64,000 nt of DNA from Falsiroseomonas algicola (GCF_011040385.1 NZ_JAAIKB010000003.1:186001-250000); one strand, 5' to 3'. Counted from the first letter of the stretch, positions 13,873 through 23,001 are shown. Notes: generated by a model not told the origin, from the letters alone. Program-made: numbers and translations.

Positions 13873-15642
13873 TCAGGCGGGAAGCGGCTCCGCGGGGTCG
13901 AAGATCTCGCCCGTGGCGCCATCGGTCAGGCCGAGGTCGGTCGGGTGCGGCGCCGGGTTGCAGGCCAGCGACAGGCCCGTCATCGCCCGGAACACCCGGA
14001 AGGGGCCCTGCCAGTCGATGACCTGGTCGGCCTCCGTCCGCAGGGCGGCGAAGTTGGCGGCGGTGACCTCCGGCGGCGTCTCCGCCAGCAGGCCGGCGAT
14101 GGGCAGCGGGACCAGCGCGGTCACCTTGCCGTTGCGCGCCACGGCCATGCCGCCGCCGCACTCGATCAGCGCATTGGCGGCGGCCTGCATGTCGGCGGGG
14201 TCGCGGCCGAGGACGAGCAAATTGTGGCTGTCATGGCTGATAGTGGTGGCGATGGCGCCGCGGGGATTGCCCCAGCCCTCGATGATGGCGGTCTGGGGAA
14301 TGGCGGGGACGCGGCCATGGCGGTGGATGATGGTGATGCAGGCATGGTCGGGCGGCAGGACGGCGAAGCCGTTGCGCACCGCGACCTCCACGCTGCCCCA
14401 CTTCCCATGCCGCGCGCCGACAATCTTTCGCAGGCGCGCGGTGCCATCGCCCACGCCATTCACGCGCGGCATGAAGGATTCGATGGGCTGGACGGACAGC
14501 TTCACCGTGTCGGTCGGGCCCTTCGTCCGACGCGGCGCCTCCAGCAGCTTGCCGTCCTTCGCGACGAGCTTGCCCGCCGTGAAGACGCGCTCCACCGTCA
14601 CGGAGGGCAGGTCCGACAGCACGACAATATCCGCCTGCCGCCCCGCGCCGATCAGGCCGAGATCGTCGCGCTTGAGGCGCATCGCCGCGTGGAAGGTCGC
14701 GCAGCGGATCGCGGCGATGGGATTCATCCCGCGCGCGATGATGCGCGCCATCGTGTCGCGCAGCCCGCCCTTCTCCAGCAGCTCATCCGGGAAGATGTCG
14801 TCGGTGCAGAAGACGAGGTTGGGCGGCAGCATCGGCAGCGCGGCCAGCGCCGTCAGCACGCCAGGCAGCACATAGTCGTGGCTGCCGCGCAGCTCCACCG
14901 TCATGCCGGTGCGGAGCTTCTGCAGGAAATCCTCCGGCCCCACGATCTCATGGCAGCTGGTCACGCCCGCGCTCGCATAGGCCTGCAGGTCGCCATCCAC
15001 CATGCCGCGGGCATGGCCGTTGACGTTCTTGCCGGAAGCCAGGCCCGCGCCGACGATCCCCGCCATATGCGGCGTGCCGCGCAGCACGCCGGGCATGTCC
15101 ATCACCTCCGCGACGCCGGCGATCTCCGGCCAGGACAGCATCTCCGCCATCTCCGCCGGGCCGATATCGGCACCCGCCACTTCCAGCCCCGGCGCGGAGG
15201 GCACGCAGGAGGGCGCGGCCACCAGGCTCCGCAGCGGCAGGTCGCGGGAGGCATCGATGGCCCAGCGGACGCCGGGCAGGCCGAGCACATTGGCGAGTTC
15301 ATGCGGATCCCAGACGCAGGTGGTGGTGCCGGCGGGCACCACGCTCGCGGCGTAATCCGCCGGCGCCATCAGGCTGCTTTCGTAATGCAGGTGGCTGTCG
15401 ATGAAGCCCGGCGCGAGGAATTTGCCCGACACATCCTCGATGCGCTCCGCATCCTCCCGCGATCCGGGCGCGTGGACGGAGGCGATGATCGGGCCGACGA
15501 TGCCGACATCCGCGGCGCGGAGTTCGCCGGTCGCGACATCGACGACGGTGCCGCCCATCAGCAGCAGGTCGAAGCGGGCGGAACCCCGCGCGGCCTGGAC
15601 GGCGCGGGCGCGGAGCGCGGGATCGACGGGGTCGTGGGTCAT
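13873..15642 (-). CDS. ade: adenine deaminase
   Basis: This 589-residue amidohydrolase of the adenine deaminase family converts adenine to hypoxanthine. The first metal site is HxH at His84/His86 (FIDSHLHYESS). Later motifs are WDPHELANVLG, HARGMVDGDLQAYASAGVTSCHE, FCTDDIFPDELLEKGG, GLIGAGRQADIVVLSDL and the C-terminal ISHDSHNLLVLG, all characteristic of Ade. Length is normal for the family. Its start overlaps the stop of the binding-protein gene by 4 bases (ATGA), and a phosphoribosyltransferase gene leads the operon, so it fits purine salvage or use of purines as a nitrogen source. A related deaminase with another purine substrate cannot be excluded. Confidence 0.88.
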   Translation of the reverse strand: MTHDPVDPALRARAVQAARGSARFDLLLMGGTVVDVATGELRAADVGIVGPIIASVHAPGSREDAERIEDVSGKFLAPGFIDSHLHYESSLMAPADYAASVVPAGTTTCVWDPHELANVLGLPGVRWAIDASRDLPLRSLVAAPSCVPSAPGLEVAGADIGPAEMAEMLSWPEIAGVAEVMDMPGVLRGTPHMAGIVGAGLASGKNVNGHARGMVDGDLQAYASAGVTSCHEIVGPEDFLQKLRTGMTVELRGSHDYVLPGVLTALAALPMLPPNLVFCTDDIFPDELLEKGGLRDTMARIIARGMNPIAAIRCATFHAAMRLKRDDLGLIGAGRQADIVVLSDLPSVTVERVFTAGKLVAKDGKLLEAPRRTKGPTDTVKLSVQPIESFMPRVNGVGDGTARLRKIVGARHGKWGSVEVAVRNGFAVLPPDHACITIIHRHGRVPAIPQTAIIEGWGNPRGAIATTISHDSHNLLVLGRDPADMQAAANALIECGGGMAVARNGKVTALVPLPIAGLLAETPPEVTAANFAALRTEADQVIDWQGPFRVFRAMTGLSLACNPAPHPTDLGLTDGATGEIFDPAEPLPA

Positions 15643-17210
15643 CGGGCAGCCCTTCCGGCGCTGAAGGCCAGCGTCATCTCATCGGTGCGGGGTTCGTAGG
15701 TGAAGCCGCGGCGCATCGCCCAGGTGTTCTGCGCGAAGTAGAGCGGGATCAGCGCGGTGTGATCCACCAGCGCCAGGCGCGTCGCGCGCTGCGTGAGCGC
15801 GCGCCGCTGTTCGTCGTCGATGGTGGTGCGCGCCTGCTGGATCAGCGCATCGACCTCCGCGTTGGAGAACCGCCCGCGATTGGCAGTGCCAAGGCCGAGC
15901 GTCGTGTTCCAGCTGTGGATCTGCGTCTCCAGCATCCCGAGCAGTTCCGGGTTCGGGGAGAAGCCGGCCAGGTTCACGCTGTAGCGCAGCTGCGCGGCTT
16001 CGCTCAGCCAGACGGCGCGGGTGCGGGTTTCCACCGTGGTGGTCAGGCCGAGGCGCGTCCACATCTGCGCGATCGCCTGCACCACCTGCTCGTCATTGAC
16101 GAAGCGGTCATTGGGGCCGTTGACCTGCACGGCGAAGCCCTGCGCGAAGCCCGCCTCCGCCAGCAGGCGCCGCGCCTCCTCCAGGTTGAAGGGCGGCGGC
16201 GTCATGTCGGGCGAGGTGCCGAAATAGCCGGGCGGGCCGAGGTCCCCGGCCGGCGTCCCCTGGCCCTGCAGGATGCGGCTGGTCAGGGCTTCCCGGTTGA
16301 TGGCGAGCGACAGGGCGCGGCGCACGCGGGCATCGCGCAGCGGGTTCGGGATGCGGCTGCCATCCTTGGCGCGGATATGCGGGCTGTCCTCCCGGTCGCT
16401 GTCCAAGGTCAGGAACAGCAGGCGGTTGGAGGGGCTTTCGGCGACGGTGAAGCGCGCGGGATCCGCGCGGAAGCGCGTCAGCTGGTCGGGCGGCACGATC
16501 TCGATCAGGTCGACATCGCCGGCCTGCAGCGCGGCGCTGCGCGCGCCGGCATTGGCGATGGGGCGGAACTCCACGCGGGCGAAGGCGGGGGCGGGGCCGT
16601 GGAAGTTCGGGTTGCGCTCCATCACCACGGGGCTGCCGGGCTGCCAGGAGACGTGGCGGAAGGGCCCGGTGCCGACCATGACGCGGCCCGCATTGTAGTC
16701 CTGCGTCGTCGCGCCCTCGCCGTGCTTCCTCGACACGATCATGACGAGCGCAAGGAAGTTCGGCAGCAGCGGCGTCGGCTGCGTGGTGCGGATGCGCAGC
16801 GTCGTCGCATCCACCGCCTCCACCGAGGAGATCGGGCGCGTGGCGTAGCGGAAGCTGGACGGTGAGTTCGGCACGTCGCCGGCGCGGGCGATGGTGAAGG
16901 CCACATCCTCCACCGTGACCGGCGCGCCATCATGGAAGCGCGCCACGGGGTCGAGCTTCACCTCCCAGGTCAGCTCATCCACCGCGCGCATGCTGGTCGC
17001 GATGGCGGGGCGCAGCGCCTGGCGGGCATCCTGTTCCATCAGCGGCTGGAAGACATGCCGGCTGAAGGCGATGTTGGTGATCAGGCTGGCGAAATGCGGG
17101 TCGAGGCTGGTGGGCCCGGCCTCCACCCCGATGCGGATGGAATCCTGTGCGACGGCGGGGCTGGCGAGGAGCGGCGCTGCCAGCAGGGCGGCGCGAAGCG
17201 TCTTGATCAT
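15639..17210 (-). CDS. family-5 (DppA/OppA-type) ABC substrate-binding protein
   Basis: This 523-residue secreted protein has a signal peptide (MIKTLRAALLAAPLLASPAVA) and the family-5 solute-binding fold: SLDPHFAS, LTWEVKLDPVARFHDGAPVTVEDVAFTI, VGTGPFRHVSW, NRLLFLTLDSD and RRALSLAINREALT. Family-5 proteins bind peptides, nickel, glycans or other compounds for ABC importers; the membrane and ATPase subunits are missing here. It sits between a phosphoribosyltransferase and adenine deaminase with 4-base overlaps on both sides. That suggests, by context only, that the ligand is a nucleoside, purine or purine-containing compound. Confidence 0.88.
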   Translation of the reverse strand: MIKTLRAALLAAPLLASPAVAQDSIRIGVEAGPTSLDPHFASLITNIAFSRHVFQPLMEQDARQALRPAIATSMRAVDELTWEVKLDPVARFHDGAPVTVEDVAFTIARAGDVPNSPSSFRYATRPISSVEAVDATTLRIRTTQPTPLLPNFLALVMIVSRKHGEGATTQDYNAGRVMVGTGPFRHVSWQPGSPVVMERNPNFHGPAPAFARVEFRPIANAGARSAALQAGDVDLIEIVPPDQLTRFRADPARFTVAESPSNRLLFLTLDSDREDSPHIRAKDGSRIPNPLRDARVRRALSLAINREALTSRILQGQGTPAGDLGPPGYFGTSPDMTPPPFNLEEARRLLAEAGFAQGFAVQVNGPNDRFVNDEQVVQAIAQMWTRLGLTTTVETRTRAVWLSEAAQLRYSVNLAGFSPNPELLGMLETQIHSWNTTLGLGTANRGRFSNAEVDALIQQARTTIDDEQRRALTQRATRLALVDHTALIPLYFAQNTWAMRRGFTYEPRTDEMTLAFSAGRAAR

Positions 17211-17893
17211 GCGGCGTGGTCCAGGGAGGGGCAGAGATTGTGCGGCGCCGTGCCGGCTTCCGGCAGCCAGCCGGTGCCAGCGCGGCGGAGGATCGGCGTG
17301 GCGAAGGCGGCGCGGACGGGAATGGCCTCCGGCCAGGCCTGCTGCCAGCGATGGCCCTGCGCCATGGCGACCAGCAGCCCGACCGGCGTGACTCCCACGG
17401 CCTGCAGCAGCGCGAGGCCCGCCAGCGCCGAGGCACCGGTGCTGACCACGTCATCCACCAGCAGCACGCGCCGGCCTTCAAGCCGATGCACGATGCGCGG
17501 GTCGAGCCAGAGCCGGCGCTCGATGGGGGAGGTGATGGAGTGGACGGGGACGGAGAGCCGTTCCTCGTACCAGCGCTTGCGGGACCAGCCGGGCGCCACC
17601 CAGTTCGGGTGGCCGAGCGCTTCGGCGACCAGGGGGGCGAAGACCTGGCCGAGGCTCGGCAGGCCGACCACGACCTCCGCGCCCAGCGGGCGCGCCGCCG
17701 CCGTCATCCAGCCGGCCAGGGCGCGGACCACGGGGAAGCTCGCCTGGTTGGCGATCAGCCCGGCCACGGCGAAGTCGCCGAAATCGCGGATCGGCAGCGG
17801 CAGCACCCGGCCATCAGGCAGGGGGGCGGGGTAGAACGCGAAGAAGGCTTCGGGCGCCGGCTCAGGCGCCTCGAAGCTCTGCCAGAACTCCAT
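17207..17893 (-). CDS. phosphoribosyltransferase-family protein
   Basis: This 228-residue protein has the PRPP-binding motif of type I phosphoribosyltransferases (RRVLLVDDVVSTGASALAGL) near residues 140-160, preceded by a base-recognition region (VVVGLPSLGQVFAPLVAEALG). The N-terminal about 60 residues (FAFYPAPLPDGRVLPLPIRDF) are unlike adenine or hypoxanthine phosphoribosyltransferases and resemble a lesser-known phosphoribosyltransferase-domain group. In the same operon as adenine deaminase and divergent from a nucleoside hydrolase, it probably recycles a purine base to its nucleotide or has a regulatory role. The promoter region upstream holds three palindromic 28-bp repeats. The stop overlaps the next gene by 4 bases. 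Confidence 0.78.
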   Translation of the reverse strand: MEFWQSFEAPEPAPEAFFAFYPAPLPDGRVLPLPIRDFGDFAVAGLIANQASFPVVRALAGWMTAAARPLGAEVVVGLPSLGQVFAPLVAEALGHPNWVAPGWSRKRWYEERLSVPVHSITSPIERRLWLDPRIVHRLEGRRVLLVDDVVSTGASALAGLALLQAVGVTPVGLLVAMAQGHRWQQAWPEAIPVRAAFATPILRRAGTGWLPEAGTAPHNLCPSLDHAA

Positions 17894-17923
17894 CAGGGAT
17901 CCCGTTGGGCGAGGGGAACGCAC

Positions 17924-18007
17924 CGTGGCATGGTGCGGCGCGACGCCGCAACGTGGCATGCTGCGGCGCGACGCCGCAACGTGGCATGCTGCGGCGCGAC
18001 ACCGCAA
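17924..18007. repeat. three tandem 28-bp repeats, each with a TGCGGCG-N3-CGCCGCA palindrome
   Basis: Units run 17924-17951, 17952-17979 and 17980-18007 without spacers. Copies differ by one base each at most: the first has GGTG where the others have GCTG, and the third has CACCGCA in the right arm. The array fills the space between the divergent phosphoribosyltransferase and nucleoside hydrolase genes and ends 13 bases before the latter's ATG. It may be a multi-site operator or a set of leader hairpins. Confidence 0.85.
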
Positions 18008-18020
18008 CCCGGGACCCGCC

Positions 18021-18947
18021 ATGCCGCGCACCACCATCATCGACTGCGATCCCGGGACAGACGACGCCATCGCGCTGTGGCTGGCGCTGGGGTCGCCGGA
18101 GCTGGATGTGAAGCTCATCACCGTCGCGGGCGGCAATGTCGGGCTGGACCGCACCACCGCCAATGCGCGCGCCGTGGTCGGGCTGGCGGGCAAGGCGGTG
18201 CCCATCGTGGCCGGCGCCGAGCGGTCGCTGATGGCGCCCTTCCGGGCGGAGACGGCGGTGCACGGCAATGACGGCCTCGGCGGCGTCATGCTGCCGGAGG
18301 GCCCGCCGCTGGCGCCCGGCATCGCGGCCGATGCGATCCGCGACCTGCTGCGGGCTTCGCCGCCGGCCTCCGTCACCGTGATCGGGCTTGGTCCCGTCAC
18401 CAACCTGGCGCTGGCCTTCGCCGCGGAGCCGGCGCTGGTGGATCGGGTGCAGGATCTGGTGCTGATGTCGGGCGCCTGGTCGGAGGGCAACATCACCCCC
18501 GCCGCCGAGTTCAACGCCTGGAACGACCCGGAGGCGCTGGCCATCCTGCTGAATCTCGGCCTGAAGGTCGCGATCGCGACGCTCGACCTGACCTTCCAGG
18601 CCAGGGTGACGCCGGCGGTGATCGAGGCGCTGGCCGCGCGGGAGGGTGGCGCCTGCTGGCGCGCGGCGCTGGCGATCCTGCGGGCGCTGCCGATGTCGCG
18701 CCGCATGAATGGGCAGGGCTTCCCCCTGCATGATCCCTGCGCCATCGCCTGGGTGATCGCGCCGCATCTGTTCGGCGTGAAGGACGCGGCGGCGGAGGTG
18801 GACTGCACGCCCGGACCCTCCCGCGGGCGGACGGTGATCGACCGCTGGAACCGGCTCGGGCGGCCTGCCAACCTGGCGCTGATGGAGACGCTGGACGCGC
18901 CGCGCTTCTTCGACCTGCTGGCGGCGCGGATCGCGCCGCTGCCCTAA
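18021..18947 (+). CDS. inosine-uridine-preferring nucleoside hydrolase family protein
   Basis: This 308-residue protein begins with the family calcium site TIIDCDPGTDDAIAL and continues with VAGGNVGLDRTTANA, GNDGLGGV, LGPVTNLALA, VLMSGAWSEGNITPAAEFNAWNDPEA and a late HDPCAIAW, which supply further ligands and ribose contacts. Such enzymes cleave ribonucleosides to base and ribose. Divergent orientation to phosphoribosyltransferase, binding-protein and adenine deaminase genes supports nucleoside uptake and salvage. The ATG at 18021 comes directly after the palindromic repeats. The 3' end overlaps the convergent kinase gene by 4 bases. Confidence 0.9.
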   Translation: MPRTTIIDCDPGTDDAIALWLALGSPELDVKLITVAGGNVGLDRTTANARAVVGLAGKAVPIVAGAERSLMAPFRAETAVHGNDGLGGVMLPEGPPLAPGIAADAIRDLLRASPPASVTVIGLGPVTNLALAFAAEPALVDRVQDLVLMSGAWSEGNITPAAEFNAWNDPEALAILLNLGLKVAIATLDLTFQARVTPAVIEALAAREGGACWRAALAILRALPMSRRMNGQGFPLHDPCAIAWVIAPHLFGVKDAAAEVDCTPGPSRGRTVIDRWNRLGRPANLALMETLDAPRFFDLLAARIAPLP

Positions 18948-21853
18948 TCCCCCACGCCCTGCGCCATGCGGGGCGGGGGCGCGGCGTCATTGGTGGCGGC
19001 GCGCACCATCGGGGCCTCGATCAGCGGCAGCGTCGCGGCCGCCACTTCCAGCACCTGGCGGAGGCTGGCGCTGGGGTCGCGGCCGGCATGGATCTCCGCC
19101 TGCATGGCCTCGGTGACGGCGCCGAGTCGGCGCGCCCCCAGCGTGCGGGCGGCGCCCAGCATCCGGTGGGCGGCGTGGCGCAGCCGGGGCGGGTCATCCG
19201 CGATGGCGGGGGAGGAAAGCGTCTCGTAGCCCAGCCGGACCTCGCCCACGAATTCGCTGATGACGACATCGGCGGTGGGACCGAGATCGGCGGCCAGGTT
19301 GCGCAGCGCCGCATCGTCCAGCAGCGGCTGCTGCATCTCCCTGGACACGGCGGCGCCGGCGCCGTCCAGCGGGTGGCCGGCGGCCAGGCGCTGCACCGCG
19401 GCCAGCAGGCTTTCCCGGTCGATCGGCTTGGCCAGGTGCCCATCCATGCCCGCGGCGCGGCAGGCCGCGACCTGTTCCGGCAGGGCGGAGGCGGTGACGG
19501 CCAGCACCGGCACGCGCTGCCGGGCACCGTCCAGCTGGCGGATCCGGCGCGTGGCCTCGAGGCCATCCATCACCGGCATCTGCACATCCATCAGCACCAC
19601 GTCGTAGCTGTCCCGCTGCACCGCGGCGAGGGCTTCGGCGCCGTCGGCGGCGCTGTCCACGCGGTGCCCGGCGGCGACCAGCATGGCGCGGGCCACCATG
19701 CGGTTGGCCGCGACATCGTCGGCGACCAGCACGCGGAGGCTGCGGCCGGGCGCGGGCGGCAGGATGTCCGCGGGCGCGGCGGCCAGGGCGGCGGCCGGCA
19801 TCGGGACTTCCCGCAGCGGCAACTCCACCCAGAACAGCGCGCCCTGGCCGGCTTCGCTGTCGCAGCCGATCTCCCCGCCCATGGCGGCGGCGAGGCGGGC
19901 GGAGATGGCAAGGCCGAGGCCGGTGCCGGCGCCGTCCTGCCCCGCGACCGGGAAGAGCTGGGAGAAATCCTCGAACAGCAGGTGCCGCTTTTCCGGCGGC
20001 ACGCCCGGGCCGGTATCCTTCACCTCGATCCGGAGGCCCGGCCGGCCACCGGACAGCGGCAGGGCGCGGAAATCCACGCGCCCGCCGGGCGGCGTGAACT
20101 TCACGGCATTGGACAGCAGGTTCAGCAGCATCTGCCGCAGCCGCGTCGCATCCGCCTCCACCGCCGGCGGCGTGCCGGGGTCGATGTGCAGCGTCAGCGT
20201 CAGGCCCTTGCGGTCCACCTCCGGCGCCAGCAGCCCGGCGCAGGCGTCGAGCATCGGGCGCACGGCGACGTCGCGGAGATGGAGGTCGAGCTTCCCGGCC
20301 TCGATCTTCGAGAGGTCGAGAAGGCTGTTCACCAGTTCCAGCAGGTGGCGGCCGGCATCGTGCAGGGTCTCCACCTGCTCCCGCTGCTCCTCCGTCAGGT
20401 TGGGGTCGCGCAGCAGGACCTGGGCGAAGCCCAGCACGCCGTTCAGCGGCGTGCGGAGTTCGTGCGACATGCGCGCCAGGAACTGGGACTTCGCCTCGCC
20501 CGCCGCGCGGGCGCCGTCGCGGGCGGCGGCCAGCTCATCCATCGCGCGCTTCAGCGGCGTGATGTCGGTGCGGATGCCGACGGTGCCGCCATCCGGCGTG
20601 CTGCGTTCGGTGATCAGCACCCAGCGGCCATCGGGCAGCAGGCGCTCGATCGGCGGGTTGTTGGCGTGGCGCCAGGCATCCATCTCGTCGATGAAGGCCT
20701 CGATGTCGCCGACGGCCTGGGGATACTGCCCGCGCCTGGCGCCTTCGCGCATGATGTCGCGGAAGGAAGCGCCCGCTTTGATGAAGGGCGCCGAGATCGC
20801 GTAGAATTCCTTGTAGCGCTGGTTGCAGGCGATCAGGCGGTCGTCCGGGCCGAACATGACGAAGCCGTCCGACATGCTCTCCAGCGCATTCTCGAGCGTG
20901 GAGCGCCAGCGGGCGCGTTCCGCCTCCACCTTCTCCCTCTGCCGCAGGCCGAGCAGCAGGGCGGCGGCCAGCGCCAGCACCAGGGCGGCGAAGGCGCCGG
21001 AGACCAGCAGCGCGCGCTCCCGGTCGAATTCCCAGCCCGCCAGGGCCGCGCTGCGCTCCACCGTCGTGACGACGGAGAGGGAGGGGTAGAGCGTCGGGCG
21101 GACGGCGACCAGCACCGGTTCGTCGTTGAAGCGGCTGCGCGCCTGGGTGCCGTTGCCGAGCGCGCCGGAGGGCACCGCGAGCCGCCTTCCGATGCGCGTC
21201 TCGTCATGCGGCAGCGCGGCCAGCAGCGTGCCGTCGTCCCGTTCCAGCGTGACGCGCATGCCCGGCGCCTCGCCACCCACCGAGAGCAGGGAGCCCACCA
21301 GCGGCACCGGCACTTCCGCCACCGCGGTGACGTTGCCGATGACGGGCATGCGGATGGGGCGCGCGAAGAACAGGGCCCATTCGCCGGTGGCGGGATTCTG
21401 CACCGGCCCGCCGATCATCACGCTGCCCGCATGCGGCGCCGCATCGGTGAAGGCGGGGCCGAGGGGCAGCGGCAGGGGACGGCGGCGGGAGACGGCGAGC
21501 GCGGTCGAGATCGGCATGCCATCCGACCCCACCAGCAGCACGTCGCGGAAGGTGAAATTCTGGTTGTTCAGCTCCCGCATCACGCGGCCGGCGCCATTCG
21601 CGTCGAACCGGCCGTCCCGCGTGTAGGGCGCCAGGATGGCCGGCAGGCCCGCCAGCATGGCATCGACCTGCACGAAGTTGCGGTTGATGGAGGCTTCGAC
21701 CGCGCGGGCGACCCGGTTGGCGGTGTCGCTCGCGGCCGTCAGCGCCGCGTCGCGCGACCGCTCCAGCAGCAGGGCCGTCGCCACCACCTGCGCGAGCAGG
21801 ATGGCGAAGACGGCACCGAGGACGGCGAGGCGGAGGCGGCGCGCTGTCTGCAT
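18944..21853 (-). CDS. hybrid sensor histidine kinase with Cache, PAS, REC and HPt domains
   Basis: This 969-residue membrane kinase has TM1 at about 8-30, a periplasmic double-Cache-like sensor at about 35-278, TM2 at about 282-304 and a PAS domain at about 318-436. The HisKA phosphoacceptor is His464 (RMSHELRTPLNG), and the ATPase has an N box (NLLSNAVKF, Asn585) and G boxes DTGPGVP and GTGLGLAIS. A receiver domain follows with Asp756 (VVLMDVQMP) and Lys809, and a C-terminal HPt domain has His896 (HAAHRMLGAA). A full phosphorelay is thus in one chain, but no cognate output regulator is in the window. The start lies next to the stop of a DctP-type binding protein, which may present the ligand to the Cache domain. 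Confidence 0.92.
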   Translation of the reverse strand: MQTARRLRLAVLGAVFAILLAQVVATALLLERSRDAALTAASDTANRVARAVEASINRNFVQVDAMLAGLPAILAPYTRDGRFDANGAGRVMRELNNQNFTFRDVLLVGSDGMPISTALAVSRRRPLPLPLGPAFTDAAPHAGSVMIGGPVQNPATGEWALFFARPIRMPVIGNVTAVAEVPVPLVGSLLSVGGEAPGMRVTLERDDGTLLAALPHDETRIGRRLAVPSGALGNGTQARSRFNDEPVLVAVRPTLYPSLSVVTTVERSAALAGWEFDRERALLVSGAFAALVLALAAALLLGLRQREKVEAERARWRSTLENALESMSDGFVMFGPDDRLIACNQRYKEFYAISAPFIKAGASFRDIMREGARRGQYPQAVGDIEAFIDEMDAWRHANNPPIERLLPDGRWVLITERSTPDGGTVGIRTDITPLKRAMDELAAARDGARAAGEAKSQFLARMSHELRTPLNGVLGFAQVLLRDPNLTEEQREQVETLHDAGRHLLELVNSLLDLSKIEAGKLDLHLRDVAVRPMLDACAGLLAPEVDRKGLTLTLHIDPGTPPAVEADATRLRQMLLNLLSNAVKFTPPGGRVDFRALPLSGGRPGLRIEVKDTGPGVPPEKRHLLFEDFSQLFPVAGQDGAGTGLGLAISARLAAAMGGEIGCDSEAGQGALFWVELPLREVPMPAAALAAAPADILPPAPGRSLRVLVADDVAANRMVARAMLVAAGHRVDSAADGAEALAAVQRDSYDVVLMDVQMPVMDGLEATRRIRQLDGARQRVPVLAVTASALPEQVAACRAAGMDGHLAKPIDRESLLAAVQRLAAGHPLDGAGAAVSREMQQPLLDDAALRNLAADLGPTADVVISEFVGEVRLGYETLSSPAIADDPPRLRHAAHRMLGAARTLGARRLGAVTEAMQAEIHAGRDPSASLRQVLEVAAATLPLIEAPMVRAATNDAAPPPRMAQGVGD

Positions 21854-21854
21854 G

Positions 21855-22925
21855 CTATTCGGGCTTCGCCCTGATGCCGAGGGTGGGCGCCAGGTGTTCG
21901 TTCCAGGCCTCCACGCAATCCATGCCGCAGCGGTTGACCCAGCGCGGCAGCACCACCTCCGTCAGCAGGCGGCGGCGGCGGTCGTCATCGGCGGCGGTGA
22001 CCGGTACGACGGTCATGCTGCCGCGGCGGCCGGTGGTGCAGGCGGGCTGGCCGGCATTGCAGGCGAGGCCATCGCCCGTCTCCCGGTCAGCGGCGTTCCA
22101 GATCTCCGGCTCCAGGTCGGCGACGCCGCGGCGGATGATCTCCTGGATGTCAGGGGACAAGGCGGCCCAGGCGGTCTGGTTGGCGCCGAAGATGGAAATG
22201 CCCCAGGTGATGGCCATGGCGTGGACGTGGCTCGTCACCTCATGCAGCCCGACGGCATTGCCGGACAGGGTGCCGGTGATGGCGCATTCGACGACGCCGC
22301 CGCGGATCGCCTGCACCATCTCCGCGAAGGGGGTCACGACCGGCGTCGCGCCCAGCGCCTGCACCATCTCCGACTGCCCGACGGAGGAGGTGCGGATGCG
22401 CCGGCCCGCCAGGTCCGACAGGCCGTTGAAGGGGCGGGTGCAGAAGACGACCTGGGCCGGGTAGGTGTAGATGCCCAGCAGCTCGATCGAATAGCGCTCC
22501 CGCAGCACCTGCTCGATATGGGGGCGGTAGGCGCCGACGGTCTGGCGCAGCGTGCGCATGTCCGGCGACAGGGCCGGCAGGTCCACCGCGTTGAATTCCG
22601 GCTCCTCGGTCGCCACCACGGCCAGCAGGGCGGTGCCGAAGGGCACGACGCCGAGCCGCATGAGCTGCAGCATCTCCTGACCGCGGATGCCGCTGCGGTC
22701 GAAGGGGGCGATCTCCGCCACCACGCGGCCCTGCGTCAGCTCCGTGATCCGCCGGCGCCAGAACGGCTCCTCATAGCGGACATACTGGCTGACATCGGCG
22801 AGGCCGCCGACCACCTTCAGCCGTGCCTGGGGTTCCTGCTGCGCCTGGGCCGGCGGGGACCCGAGCGTTGCAAGCGCCAGCACGGACGCGACTGCAAGAC
22901 CGAACCGGCGACGTGCCGAAGCCAT
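21855..22925 (-). CDS. TRAP-type (DctP family) periplasmic binding protein
   Basis: This 356-residue secreted protein has a signal peptide ending ...SPPAQAQ and the DctP fold: FWRRRITELTQGRVVAEIAPFD, GQEMLQLMRLGVVPFGT, LAGRRIRTSSVGQSEMVQALGATPV and AMAITWGISIFGANQTAW. The conserved Arg in the RRIRTS strand usually binds the ligand carboxylate. No DctQ/DctM membrane genes are present; instead the kinase gene follows with one base between, so the protein probably serves as an extracellular sensor component. An extra Cys-containing loop (GLACNAGQPACTTG) is unusual for the family and may form a disulfide. The ATG at 22925 is preceded by GGGGAA; the frame continues upstream without a better start. 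Confidence 0.85.
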   Translation of the reverse strand: MASARRRFGLAVASVLALATLGSPPAQAQQEPQARLKVVGGLADVSQYVRYEEPFWRRRITELTQGRVVAEIAPFDRSGIRGQEMLQLMRLGVVPFGTALLAVVATEEPEFNAVDLPALSPDMRTLRQTVGAYRPHIEQVLRERYSIELLGIYTYPAQVVFCTRPFNGLSDLAGRRIRTSSVGQSEMVQALGATPVVTPFAEMVQAIRGGVVECAITGTLSGNAVGLHEVTSHVHAMAITWGISIFGANQTAWAALSPDIQEIIRRGVADLEPEIWNAADRETGDGLACNAGQPACTTGRRGSMTVVPVTAADDDRRRRLLTEVVLPRWVNRCGMDCVEAWNEHLAPTLGIRAKPE

Positions 22926-23001
22926 GCGGAATTCCCCGGAGAAGCGACGATCATCCTGACGGTCCGGCGCAGGGGGCGCCAGGGTCAGTCTCACCACGTG
23001 G

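Noticed and set aside
17924-18007. possible CRISPR array
   Set aside because: The three 28-bp units are directly adjacent with no spacers, and no cas genes are present.
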